64,000 bases of DNA from Leptasterias polaris (lineage: Eukaryota > Echinodermata > Asteroidea > Forcipulatida > Asteriidae), in assembly GCA_037783415.1 (NCBI GenBank), contig JAZGTN010000037.1, positions 3,162,001 to 3,226,000 on the forward strand, read 5' to 3'. Within the stretch, counting starts at the first letter, position 1; each line of letters starts with the position of its first letter. A program made the translations under genes and the position numbers. Of the stretch, positions 32,301-42,600 are shown one piece after another. Below the pieces are notes generated by a model. It searched no databases and was not told the origin of the DNA. It saw nothing but the letters and a program-made list of their open reading frames with translations.

Positions 32301-35300
32301 CAGAAAACATTTTGACATGTCTCTGTTCACCAAGGAGCCAAGTTCAGACTCAGAGACGGAGAATCGTGTCACAAAGAAGATGAAAGCCAAGGAGGGCGCC
32401 AAGAGCAAAGGAAGAGGCAATTACAAGAGCAAAGGGAAAGGCAAGGACAAGGTCAAAGGAATGGGCAGGAAGAAGGTTGAAGATAGAGGTAAGAAGGCCT
32501 GCTTCGGGGCCCTTGATGGGAGTCGAGGATAGTCCCAAAGACCACGGCCCAATTTTATAGCGCAGCTTAATGGTAAGCACATTTTTGTGCCAACTAACTA
32601 TAGCAGACGAAAATTAATTCGCATAAGCGTATTTCATAGGTTAGCAAGACAAATTTGGCGACCAGCTTGTGCGTTCACGATGGATTTGCATTGTTAAGTC
32701 ATTCATTTTCATACAGTAAGCACTGGAAGGTTAGCATGCCTTTTTGGGGAATCAACTCGACGCACATGGCAGTAGTTCAAACGGAGACACTGTTTGGGGG
32801 CATCACTGACTCTGGTCTTCTGAAGGATCATTGTGTCTTGATTAATTAAAATTGTCACTGAGGGTAACAAATTCTGAAAAAAGTAAAGAGAAACCCAGAT
32901 TTAGGGTGTCGTGGCCGAGTGGTTTAGATCATCAGATTCAAGTTCTGGTGGTTTAGTCATCAGGGTGTGGGTTCGAGTCCCGGTCATGACGCTTGTGTCC
33001 TTGAGCAAGACTCTTTGCTATAATTGCTTCTCTTCACCCAGGGGTATAAATGGGTACCTGCAAGGGTAGAGGTTGATGTTGTGTTTGAAAAAGCCTTCGG
33101 AGCGCCACGGCAGCCCAGGGCTGTATACTCCCCCAGGGAGCTGAGAAAGATTAAAGGAATGTTATTGGCCCAATGACCAGGACACTAATGTAAAGCGCAT
33201 TGAGACGTTATTGTGAAATGCGCTATATAAGAACTGGTTATTATTATTATTATTGTGAAGTTGTGGTGAATATAGTGTGAGTAAGAATAGACTTACTCCT
33301 GACTATTGTGCAGTATTTACAGGGGTAGAATTGTCACTAGTCCAGGTTTTATCATCGCCTTCATTCTTATGGTAATCTAAAGCAGATTGCCAATTCTAAT
33401 TTATTTATTATTATTAGTATTCTTATTTTTATTTATTTATGAGAAATTGCTTAACATCACAAGGCCAGACAGCCACTGTAAGGTGAGGGCTACACTTAAA
33501 TGATTTGGGCTGTAGACCCAAATCAACTGTCACCAGGCGCACGTTGCCACCTACTCCTAGGGCTGAAACAGGGTAACCCTCTTCACAGTCCGTAAAGGAT
33601 GTAGAGCAGAATGCACTAACTTCCCAACTTTTTACGATTTATGGTCTGCTTTGTTTTAGATGGTGCCGCCGATAAGGATTCCGATTTGGAATCCGTTGAG
33701 GCAGAGGAAGCCAGTAGGAGAGACGAAACTCCCGATGGAGGAGCGGAGACTACCCGAGAATCCGCGGCGAGACTGAGTGAAGCCAGTGATGAGGAGATTG
33801 ACATGGAAACCATACTCAGCCAACCGACACGTTCAGGACGGCAGCCTAAATTCAAAAGCTCCTTCACTGTTGACGAACCGCCCAAGAGGGCCAGGGGTCC
33901 CTATCGGAAGACCCCCAAGAAAAAGGGTCTGACACCCGATGAGGACTATGCTCTGAAGCGCATGGAGAGACTCAGTCAGGAACGGGTCAAGGCCCTCGCT
34001 CAGAAGCAGGAGGCCAACAGAGGGTTTCCTCCGTATCAACCAGGAAGGCCGTTACAACCAACCCTACAACCCCCTCTAGATGCATTTACAAGGCAGACAT
34101 CACTTGGGGAAGCGAGACAGAGTAATGGCTCACCACTTGGGGGGCAAGGCAGGATTGCCCCACTGGGTAGCAGGGGCACCAGTACCATTACCACCCCTAT
34201 GGGGAGGTTTATCGTCAGTGTACCCCAGCAACAAAGACAAGAGGGCGAGTTTGTCAGTCCTGCTGGTCCAGCATCACCTAAAGTACAATCTGCTCTAGGA
34301 GGGCCAACCAAACCTATCCGCAGCCATATTTTTGTTATTTCATCCCCGGACGGAACTCAGAACATCATCCAAGTACCAGTTCAAACAGAAACAACTTCGC
34401 CGGGTGGGGAACAGGCTCAAAACCCTCCAACGAACATTGCCCCACCAAGACTGAGACTCCCAAATCCTATGACCACACCTGGGATAGTGCTGAAAAACCT
34501 GGCGTTATCGCCGCTACAAAACCAGGCAACAGTGATTCGTCAGCTACCTCAGACTCTTTCAACGCAGCCAAGCAGGGATAATTTAGGAAGTGTTCGTTTC
34601 ACTAATCCAATGAGCACGCCGCATATATTAATATCGCATGGACAGAGGGCGCCATTGGTGCAGTCCCGCCGTCAATCATCGACTAGGCATAGATACCCTG
34701 AGCCAATCACAGTGCAGACGGGCTCGAACAAAACCATAGTCATGTCTCCCCACGCAGCTGCTCAGGCGTCACACTTGCCACTCAGTGTTGCAGTACACCA
34801 GCGTCAATTATTGGAACCGGTGACAGTAACGACTACCAGTCATGATAATGTCATTCAACAATGTCCGACAGTTGAAATATCAAATCATCAAGACTCATCT
34901 GCTCAGGTTTCGGACACTCGGAGTGAAGCTCATGGACAGCCGAACTTCAATGAGGGCCGTGAGAACACTCTTATCCCTGACATCGGACAGAATGTCAGTC
35001 ACATAACAAGTGACACAAACCATGATTGGGTACTGCGTGATGTATCCGTTGGGCACAAGGTTGATATATCAACAACGGACTCTGTTGAGATGGAGATCGA
35101 AACGGAAGAGGCTTTCGTTCCTGCCTTTTCGAATCGGAGGCATTCTCCCCTTCATGGGAGTGGAGCAAGCCATGCTACTGAGGAGCATTTGTCTGCCCAG
35201 GATATTTTGGAACAAATGACATTTGAGGAGGTCGTTGGAGGTGATGTAGGGGCTAATATGGAGATTGCCATCGATGAGGAAATTATCACCCAAATTGCAT

Positions 35301-35320
35301 CAGAAACGACGGTGGAATAA
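20141..35320 (+). CDS. BDP1: BDP1, subunit B'' of RNA polymerase III initiation factor TFIIIB (complete, ten exons)
   Basis: Joined exons 20141-20308, 21961-22417, 22924-23150, 25298-25410, 26315-26386, 27312-27440, 28722-28852, 31644-31793, 32297-32488 and 33660-35320 give 3300 nt, 1099 aa, with every junction in phase and GT-AG. BDP1 acts in the nucleus with TBP and BRF1 to recruit polymerase III. Seen: the conserved block RSKMTMSDLIYFNP (residues about 303-316), VKIGPDGSIILDS (about 376-388), and the extended SANT/Myb domain from TTYASFGKRTYTTAWS through AVGTDFTMINAMFPKRTRQQ and IKNKFKREERLN (about 413-475), then a Lys/Gly-rich basic stretch. The start follows an in-frame TGA at 20096. The protein is much shorter than human BDP1 (about 2600 aa), whose C-terminal repeats are not seen. 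Confidence 0.95.
20624..21598. mobile_element. piggyBac-like non-autonomous element, 975 bp, in BDP1 intron 1
   Basis: TTAA (20620-20623) then CCCTAACCCCCTAG on the left; GGTTAGGG then TTAA (21599-21602) on the right. The interior shares CCAAACCCATCATACTCCAA-like phrases with 13472-13904. No transposase frame. Confidence 0.55.
21663..21765 (+). mobile_element. Diverged tRNA-derived SINE
   Basis: GATAGTTCAATTGGTCTGCT, then AGAGCACTGGCACATAAATC and a GGTTCAACT B-box remnant followed by TTTGGGTTTAAT. It matches the SINE family at 15356 and 42218 but with many changes. Confidence 0.5.
21961..22417 (+). CDS. BDP1: BDP1 exon 2
   Basis: Acceptor tatttattttag, donor CCAT|gtaagt, 457 nt, phase 0 to 1. 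Encodes a Pro/Ser/Lys-rich region including VRRKRITAVPNLGQPRLRS, matching the low-complexity N-terminal part of BDP1. Confidence 0.9.
22924..23150 (+). CDS. BDP1: BDP1 exon 3
   Basis: Acceptor ttttttttcag, donor GAG|gtagac, 227 nt, phase 1 to 0. Encodes Ser/Thr/Pro-rich sequence then ENIYQKKLRELKDRMDSE, the predicted helical segment preceding the conserved block. Confidence 0.9.
23181..23750. repeat. Minisatellite, 38-bp unit, 15 copies, in BDP1 intron 3
   Basis: Unit of the form GATCCCCTTGCAGGATGCGC plus AGCACACTGACAGGCATT, starting at 23181 and every 38 bases to 23713. Units are nearly identical, with single changes at only a few places. All three minus-strand frames are open, giving long Cys-rich ORFs that are artefacts of the repeat. 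It begins 31 bases after the exon 3 donor. Confidence 0.97.
23887..24745. repeat. Dispersed 'AATTGTCAAAGACCAGT' repeat, apparently interrupted
   Basis: The first half of the family sequence lies at about 23887-23965 and the second half (AACAAACCTGTGAA, CAATTGGTCATTGAAGTTGC) at about 24678-24740. In the copy at 9067-9200 these are contiguous. About 700 bases, including a poly-T tract near 24071-24088, separate the halves here. Confidence 0.5.
25298..25410 (+). CDS. BDP1: BDP1 exon 4
   Basis: Acceptor ttattggtag, donor GAA|gtaagt, 113 nt, phase 0 to 2. Encodes TPAKRRRHYVKKKTQPPE followed by the family signature RSKMTMSDLIYFNP. Confidence 0.95.
25425..25615. mobile_element. MITE of the CCAATTTCATAGAGCTGCT family
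   Basis: GGTCCAATGTCATAGAGCTG on the left and CAGCTTTGAAATTGGGCC on the right are inverted. A related copy is at 25951-26152. It lies 15 bases after the BDP1 exon 4 donor. Confidence 0.6.
25951..26152. mobile_element. MITE of the CCAATTTCATAGAGCTGCT family, copy 2
   Basis: Left GGGCCCAATTTCATAGAG, right CTCTATGAAATTGAGCC, with GCTTAAGCA-like interior palindromes. In BDP1 intron 4. Confidence 0.65.
26315..26386 (+). CDS. BDP1: BDP1 exon 5
   Basis: Acceptor tttgctgatcag, donor AATAA|gtaagt, 72 nt, phase 2 to 2. Encodes NTPGNKEKRFPRTIMTEHVV plus three residues. Supported mainly by splice sites and frame continuity. Confidence 0.8.
26440..26565 (-). mobile_element. tRNA-derived SINE, inverted copy
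   Basis: Reverse of the family tail (AAACTGACTGG, TTTTGGGTTGAAC) followed by the inverse of the tRNA-like head (GGATTTGAAAC, GGCGCTCTACC, CTCAGCTGTC). Lies in BDP1 intron 5. Confidence 0.6.
27312..27440 (+). CDS. BDP1: BDP1 exon 6
   Basis: Acceptor gtgtgtgacag, donor AAAAG|gtaaac, 129 nt, phase 2 to 2. An acidic stretch of Glu residues precedes DPFAPQVKIGPDGSIILDSK, matching the conserved PRVKVAEDGSIILDE-type block of BDP1. Confidence 0.95.
28218..28355. repeat. Dispersed repeat 'AAGTGTCTTGCTTAAGGACAC'
   Basis: TTCTTTTACGTGCATTACAA, GTGTCTTGCTTAAGGACACA and GCTGTTCAGGAACACCAGA recur in the same order at about 49080-49232, and partly at 12597-12740, 26175-26255 and 31460-31520. No coding content. 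Confidence 0.6.
28722..28852 (+). CDS. BDP1: BDP1 exon 7
   Basis: Acceptor tctttgaccag, donor AAAGG|gtaggc, 131 nt, phase 2 to 1. Encodes the start of the extended SANT region, TTYASFGKRTYTTAWSVK. Confidence 0.95.
29050..31175. mobile_element. hAT-like DNA transposon, 2.1 kb, in BDP1 intron 7
   Basis: The ends are CAGCGTTGTAGC (29050) and, inverted, CAGGGTTGTAGC (ending 31175), one mismatch in twelve. GGCACCAG is present directly on both flanks (29042-29049 and 31176-31183). An 8-bp duplication with CAG-starting ends defines hAT. No transposase frame is visible, so it is probably non-autonomous. An inner stretch near 30575-30760 is shared with 14840-15000. Confidence 0.75.
31644..31793 (+). 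CDS. BDP1: BDP1 exon 8 (SANT/Myb core)
   Basis: Acceptor cttcttgtccag, donor ATAA|gtatgt, 150 nt, phase 1 to 1. Encodes FYMALSAVGTDFTMINAMFP, KRTRQQIKNKFKREERLNR, the diagnostic SANT helices of BDP1. Confidence 0.97.
31806..31965. mobile_element. Possible CAGGCCT-family MITE relic
   Basis: It shares TTGGTGCCCCTTGAAATGTT with the element at 3283-3455 and starts and ends with degenerate inverted CCTGGAGTCC / GCCTGGAC. It starts 13 bases after the exon 8 donor. Confidence 0.35.
32297..32488 (+). CDS. BDP1: BDP1 exon 9
   Basis: Acceptor attcttaaccag, donor AGAG|gtaaga, 192 nt, phase 1 to 1. Encodes NRKHFDMSLF, the end of the SANT-adjacent region, then a Lys/Gly-rich basic tract (KSKGKGKDKVKGMGRKK). 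Confidence 0.93.
32548..32660. repeat. Fragment of the CCAATTTCATA foldback family
   Basis: GGCCCAATTTTATAGCGCAG and TGGTAAGCACA resemble the left halves of the elements at 25951 and 52118. No right end was found. Confidence 0.4.
32905..33256 (+). mobile_element. tRNA-derived SINE with Deu-like core and (TTA)n tail
   Basis: Head: GGTGTCGTGGCCGAGTGGTT (A box) and GTGGGTTCGAGTCCCGG (B box), like a Ser/Leu tRNA. Core: GTCCTTGAGCAAGAC and GTATAAATGGGTACCTG, typical of Deu-type SINEs. Tail: AAAGCGCATTGAGACG, GCGCTATATAAG and TTATTATTATTA, resembling the 3' end of L2-type LINEs. In BDP1 intron 9. Confidence 0.75.
33660..35320 (+). CDS. BDP1: BDP1 exon 10 (terminal coding exon)
   Basis: Acceptor ctttgttttag, phase 1 in, stop TAA at 35318-35320. 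Encodes 553 residues: acidic start, basic PKRARGPYRKTPKKKGLTPD, then long Gln/Pro/Thr/Ser-rich sequence with two related motifs (RLPNPMTTPGIVLKNL and RFTNPMSTPHILISHG), and an acidic C-terminus. Poorly conserved outside close relatives. AATAAA overlaps the stop. Confidence 0.9.
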
Positions 35321-38300
35321 ACATGATGAAAAGAGAAATTCTGGCCATTACAAATGTGCAAAGAAAGATATGAACATATATTGGTAGTGTGGTGGCTAGA
35401 TTTAAAAACAAATCTAAAATTATCACAGGAGAGCAACTGACATGTGCCCACTATAAGGAAAGTGTGCCCGGTAAGAAGGTCATAGGTGCTTATTATGAGA
35501 AAAATTGTTTACAAGAATTTTTTGAGTGTAAAAGTGTCATCGTTTCTCCGCCATTTATAAGACTTTCTAAGAACAATCCACATGGGCATGGTTGGGACTT
35601 TGGCCCAATGTCATATACGAGTCTAAGCACAACAAAATAATGCTAACCAGTAATAAGGTAACTTGGCAAAATACCATGGCTCATGTACTGTTAGTGTTGA
35701 GCAACCTTTTCTGCTTATAAATGCCTAAAAAGCAACTCTGTGAAAATGAGAACTGCTGCTGGGACAAAATGTTTATGTTTACGTGCACAGCTGAGAGTCA
35801 CTGAGCCTTTTTGCTCATCTACCGGGCACTTGATTTTGTTAAAAGGTAAAGTACAGGTCTGGTATTAAGGTATATAGGATTGGTAGAGCTGACAAAATAG
35901 TCGCAGACAGTGTTAGTGTTTTGTTTGATCAACCTTATAAATGAAATAACAGACATGTGAATTTTTGTTTGGCTTATCTAGCCTTTGTGTGAGTAAAGAG
36001 AACATAGTGAAAAACCATGCACAATTTTCAGGATGGACACACATTGTCCTTAATTTGGGTTGTAAACACCAAAATCAGCTGGTGTTTTTGTTGTGTTTTT
36101 CAGATAGTTTTCGCCTTCATTTCAATTGGTTCTAGTATAAACTTCATAATCAGTAAGCTTTCAGACTGAAATTAAACAATGTTTTTTATCCTCACCAATC
36201 CTGTATGATACCTATGAGTATGAGGCTTTGTGTCTGAATTAGCAGCTGTGGCTGTTGCCAAGAGCAACCTATGCTTCACATTCATGTTACCATGGTGATT
36301 AAGCCGCAGCCAATTCGGACACAGCCTTTGATAAATTTCAGTCTGGAATCTCAGTGCCTTAATCCATTGACCAATCACAGCTGCACCGTTGTCTGACATA
36401 AGCAGGACGTATTAAAAAAAGACCACATCAGATTACTAAACAAACTGCTGCCCTCTGATTGTGTAGCACGGTGTGCTGGCTCGATAGCCAAGGGTCGCGG
36501 AGACAAACTGTCTATTGGCACCGTTGCTAGGTAGTTGTTATGATGGGCGGGGTTAAACGGATTGATCTATTTATGGAGTGCTAGTGCAAGCTTGATTGTT
36601 TTCAAAAGTGAGAAATCAACACAGATCAGGGTGGTCACAGTCAGAATAACAGAATTTTGAAGCTCTGGATAAAAATGATTTGTAGCAGGAAGCTTCAACT
36701 TTGTGTTGGTAATTTGTTTGTTTTATATCAAAAACAGATTATGTTATAAGTTATTAACTTTAAATAAAGGAAAATTGTATGTCATTATAAATATTCCATT
36801 TTATTGATAATGAAATAGTTTTGAAAGATTTATTTGTCAAAAAGAAAAATTATTTAAAAAGAAAAAGTACTTTTTATGTGTCACGGGACCCTATTTCAAG
36901 AGAAAGATTTTTGATTTTATTTTATTGGTTTTCAGAGTAACTGTATCGAACACGTACAGAAAATGACGCTCAACAGTTTTATTTACCAATCGTAAAGTAA
37001 CAGGAAACCAGTTAAATGCAACATAAATTAAAAACAGATTTTGTCAGGTGCGAGACTTACCAGGTAAATCAATTTTGTTCAGAAATGTGTGCATGCTCAA
37101 AACTTTGTAAATGAAAGTTTACCTTGTAAGTCTATGACCACCTAGCGTTGCAAAGTCTCCCGGCAGCGTGAATTTTCAAACTAATTCCCCAGAAATCTGA
37201 AGCCATTGGTACAGATTCTATTAAACCCATCATGTGCTGTTGTAGTCATGTTTTCTGTTTTGCAGAACAAGAAAAATAAACCAGTCAGTACGGTTGTAGA
37301 AATGTGCAAGGTTTGGATCTCAATTCATAAAAAGTTGTGTTTGAAGCTTTGCTTGGGGTGGACGATACATTGTATGAAGTAACTAAAACTAGTAAACTTG
37401 AGGCCTGTACAACTATGTGTACACAATCTCTTTTGGGTGGGGTGGTGGCTCTGGTCAAGTTTTGAAGCATCCGTTACTCATGGGTGCAGGACATAATGGC
37501 TTTGTCCTATTCTATAAGGCTTTGGTAGGCCAGGTCAAAGCAGATATATCATGTCTTTGTGACACACCACAGCCCAGCCACTCTGACACCTTGTGTGTCA
37601 CCCATCAGCCTTGACACATAGACTGGGTTTCCATTGTTATTTTCCTTCAAGTTAATGGCTTGAGCCACCTGGTTCTTGTCCCAATTGCAAATTTGACATT
37701 AAATTTAAAGCGATTTGGTACCCACTTCTGAAAATTAGCATTTGAACTGCCCCTAGCCACCGCACAAGCTCAATGGTATCAAAAGTATACAGGTACACAA
37801 ATAACATTCTTGATGCGAAACTAGGACAGAAATTTCCCCAAGACATTATTATTATTATATATTTCTGGTAATGAAACCAAGGATGCCTCATAAGTGAACT
37901 TCACTGTAGCTCGCAAGCCTGAGGAAACCTGTAAACAAGGGTGCTTGGTATGTGAACCAGAAACACCGAGGTTAACCCCTAGTATTTCACAATAAGTGTT
38001 CTGGGTTCTTTTACAAACACCGAGTACGAGAATTTAAAATTGGGATTAAACTCAGATTTGTTATCTACTCACACCTATATGACCTTTTTTTTACAATCTG
38101 GTTAACAGTGGCCTTTTTTATTGCCATACAATATAAATACATTTATTTCTTCTCATAGAATCTTGGAGAAATATGAAAGAAATCATAAAACATTCTTTAG
38201 CCTCCATGATTGTACACATTAGTCTTAAGCCTGTTTTTAAAAAAACATTTTGGGCCGATTTTGAAATGATTTCTTTAGGAAAAACACTTGTAAAAGAGTC

Positions 38301-39519
38301 TGGAGATTGGTGAGTCATCATCTACCACACTTCTCAATTGTGAAACCGTTATACGGATGCGCACAGCCATTTTATTCTGCCATGGCAAATTGATATCACA
38401 TGTGTCATGGCAAAATGAGAATGGCAAAACTTGTCATAGAGATACTACGTCAGTTGATCAACTTATTGCTTGTACAGTTGTACACAGCATCTTTTGCACA
38501 CACCGTTGTGGGGACTTGCCATTGCTGTTCTATTATTTCTTTTACTGAAGAACTCCCTTGTGGGGAACAAGTTGAACAAAGAAAAAGGTCGTACGGACCT
38601 CTGTTCCATTGTGGAAAAGTCCCCACAGCTGTGTGTATGCCTCCCCATGGTGTTATGCTGTAAGATCATTTTGCCATACACACATACATGTACTGTAGCA
38701 AGACATAGAGTGCAGTCGAGCTCAGGGTTCTATTTTGCTGATACACACCTCAATTTGACTTAATTAAATGCAAACATATACAAACAATCTGATAGACTCA
38801 CAAAAGTTTTATATCGTGCCATCTGCTGTTGAAATCTAATTTGACAACTTTTACCCCAAAAGTGTGAAAATATTTGCTTTGGGAAAATCAAGCAATAGTT
38901 TGAATGAATTTGTTGCAGGTATATCTTATGATATATTTCCTAAGATAAGGGCAATTATTGTTTTGGTTTACCAAAACATCATGTGATTTTATCTACTTTC
39001 ACCGAGTAGAATTTTAAAACAAGAACTTGTCCTGCTCAGTTCTGATAAGAACTAAATCTGCTTAGTTCGGAAAAGAACTAGATCTGCTTAGTTCGGAAAA
39101 GAACTAGATCTGCTTAGTTCTGATAACAACTTGTTCTGCTTTGCTCTGAAAATTTCTTGTCCTACTTAATTGTGATAAGAACTAGTTCCGCTAAGTTCTG
39201 ATAAAAACTTGACCTGTTATAAAAACTTGTCTGGTATATTTCTGATAGGAACTTTTCCTGCTTAGTTCCGAGAAGATTTTTGTCCTCCCTTAGTTCTTAT
39301 AAGAACTTAGTTTTGATAAGAACTTGTCCTGATGAGAACTTATTCTGCTATTTATCTCTTGTCATCAACTTGAATGGGAACGATAGGCTCGGAGATGTTG
39401 CTCAACGATGAGGCAACCCACTTGACCCTCCAATGCCTCAAGTCATACAGTCAGGCAATGTCAGGTGGTCGGCATGACATGGGAGAAATGTTAAGGCTGA
39501 CAGATTCAACTATCTGCTG
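35321..39519. other. Tail-to-tail interval between BDP1 and EEFSEC; no gene seen
   Basis: It holds the 3' UTRs of both genes. Contents: a CCAATGTCATA-family relic near 35599-35755, a stretch near 36140-36170 shared with 46083-46115 (CAGTAAGCTTTCAGACTGAA), a repeat at about 37385-37460 shared with 9375, and an inverted TGTGGGGAC pair at about 38508-38632. AATAAA occurs near 36763. Confidence 0.5.
39020..39345. repeat. Diverged ~27-bp tandem repeat
   Basis: AGTTCTGATAAGAACTTGTC and CTGCTT recur about twelve times with substitutions. Each unit is partly palindromic (TTCT..AGAA). It lies about 175 bases beyond the EEFSEC stop, so it is probably in or near the 3' UTR. Confidence 0.8.
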
Positions 39520-39650
39520 TCACGCTTGGATCATGCGTTTTTTTGTATCGTAAACGTAGCGTTTGAATCTCAGGCTGATTTTGATTGGTTGATGTTTTGA
39601 CGAAGCTCCGTCTCCTTCACTTGAAGGCGTTGGTCCTTCCTCCGAATCAC
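39520..39650 (-). CDS. EEFSEC: EEFSEC terminal exon
   Basis: Acceptor gtttgtaaag, phase 1 in, stop TGA at 39522-39520. Encodes a Ser/Glu/Gly linker then HQPIKISLRFKRYVYDTKKR, matching the conserved EEFSEC C-terminus. Confidence 0.93.
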
Positions 39651-42600
39651 CTTTACAAACGGAAAGAAAAAAGTCACAAATGTACTTTATTTCTTTTACA
39701 AAAAACCCAAATTAATCAACATTTTTTATTCCTTTGACATAATTTTGTTCATTTTTAAAGATATTTTTGCCACGTTGTTGTTGAACCAACTCTTTTATAG
39801 AATTTTTTAAAATGAAAATGCTACTTTCCTGACACGAAAAACTGGAAATCTGAAGTTTAAAATGAATCTCTGCCCTATTTTCTGCCCCATCAGCAGAACC
39901 CCTTAGCTTCACATCACTGGTCATATTTGATAAAAAACAGCTGGAGGGCTGATACAAATTGAATTAACATTAACAAAATTGATAAAATAGATAAAATTAA
40001 TCACTAAAGTTATAAAGAAACACATTTGATAATAATAATAATACAGAACATTTATAATGCGCACAAATCCGCAAACAAAACCGCTCATGGCGCATACAGA
40101 GCAAATATGATCATAAAAACAATTTAAGCAACATACACAGTACATAATAGCAATCAAGATGCAATCATATGATTTACCAAATAGAAAAACAGAATAATTA
40201 TTGACACATGATCCCGACCATAAGTGCTTTGCATTAGATGTGTTTTTAACCTGTTTTTGAATGTCTCAAGTGATGGAGAAGTCAAAATTTGATAGGGAGG
40301 TGTGGGGAGCTGCAACAGAGAAAGCTCTGTCGCCCCAGGACCTAGATGATTTAGGCTCATTTGAGAGAATAGATTCAATTTCTTTACCTGTTTTGCTTGT
40401 CTTTTTTCCTTTCTTTTTACTTGATGCTGAGAGCTGTTGTATGGTCTCGGGTTTCAAACCAGCTAAGAAAAAGTAAATGAGCAGAACGATCGGTCGTAAG
40501 ATGATGGTACATCACACAAATTACACATGTCAAGGTTGAATGATAATAAAATTAACAAAAGGTGTTTAATTCAACTTTTAAATAAGTATAAACATGGCTT
40601 CATTTTGGTGAAAAATTCATGGTCAAATATGATTTTAATATTAGATAGCAATTATAGTCGAGGAAAATATAAACTTTCATTTGAGACAGTTAAAAGGTAT
40701 ATGAGTTATTGTTGGATCATATTTTGCATCAATTTACAGTAGGAGTGATGTCAGGGGACACACCGCCTTTGAATCATGTGACTTTTTATGTCACTCCTTA
40801 ACCAAATTTATGCAAAACAAGAATTGGGCACTTCTGTTGGGAAGGTTTCAATAGAGGGCGGTAGATGTAAACAAAGGGCACAGGGTCTATACACTAACAG
40901 TTTAAAAAGGGTATCCTGCTCTTGCAGTCAATTTTGTTTTGCTCATAACTATTTACAGGTGGGTAATCTGATCACTGTTTACTCTGTGTCCATAGGTGGG
41001 AATCGAACCAAGAACTCTCAGCTTTCTAGGCTAGAGTCGACTCCTCAACGCTTACACCATTGTGTAAACATGCCTTTATATTGACCCCTTGCACAACGCA
41101 CAACGCACCAGCGCACAAGGCGCATCTACCATTTGCACCTTGTTGGAAGTCAGTTTCTATGTGTACATTTTGCCTCCCAAAATGGCGTACAGGATAGGCG
41201 CGTGTACAAGTAAGTGCGCTGTGCTTAGGGTCAGTCACCAGCACCAACGCTGAGGTCATGATGCAAAAAACACAATCATTATAACATTAATAACAAAAGC
41301 TATTTCTATTTTCAGCCAGAAAAGGAAATGCAAATAAAACAACTTGACCAAATGCCCATAATAATGAAATACACAAAAATACAATAACACACTTTTAAAA
41401 ATTCATTTTCAATCATCTACCTGAAATAAAGAAGTTCAAGAATGTTCAAACTTGTCTGGAAAAGATAATGAATTATGCAGGAAAATTCAAACACAGACCT
41501 CAAATTAATATTTGTCATGTAAACAGTTAACCGAATATCAAAGTGCATTGCAGCAAATCCATGTATGTATAAAACAACATAAATATAGACAGGAGACAAC
41601 AACAATAACTATACTTGGCAAAATATCCTAAAGTTACACATAGGCCAATTGTTGTACATGGTAACAATGCAATTTCCACAGAGTATTAGTAAAATCAACC
41701 TATTTTGTGTCTGTGCTTTTGTGAATATGATTAATATATTAAATTACTTCAAAACAATACCTGAAATTCGGATCTTGTACTTCCCGCTCTGTCCGAAGCC
41801 GCCTTCGATGATCCCCTCCTCCCCAGTGGACAGCTCAACCTTGAGCCCAACAAAGGCTTGAAGGTTTGTCTCTTTCTTGAACAACGACCGCCCAATAACG
41901 GTGTAATCATCGGTCATCTAAAATACACAAGAAAGTGTCAAGATTAAGACAAAAATCAGAAAAGGTAAATAATGGTTTAAAAAGTGCATAACTTTCAATC
42001 TAAAAGCTTAACCCTTTAGTGACCATTCATTTTGGTATACATTAATTATCAATATGCCCTATGGTTGTTTTTTGTACCGTAATTGTTCAGTAAAAATGTC
42101 TTAAAAAACAATATGAAACAGAAAATTTTGTTTAGTTTTACAAATGTAAATAGTTCGCAACATGGAAACATTGGAAAATGTCAATTCTGAAAAAAATAGG
42201 GAGACTGCCAACATAGGGCTATATAGCTGAGTTGGTTGAACGCCGGCACGTTAATCCAGAGGTCGTTGGTTCAAATCCCGCTCTAGTAAATCTTTCTTTG
42301 TTCAACCCAAAATCATTTAAAATTTACCCAGTCAGTTTCCCTGGTGGTTTATTATTTGATATCTGAAATACAAAGTCGCAACCCCTTAGATCCCCTGGCT
42401 GCCCCTTCTCAGGTTGTATCGTATACTTGGGTGTGATCCCTGGCTACACGGCAGTTAATAGTTGTATGGCTTCTGACTGGCACCTCCGTAACAAAGATAT
42501 TGACAAAATGGGGAGACCGCTAACATAGGGCTAGATTACTCAGTTGGTTAGATTACTCAGTTGGTAGAGCGCGGGCACATTAATCCAAAGGAATTGGTTC

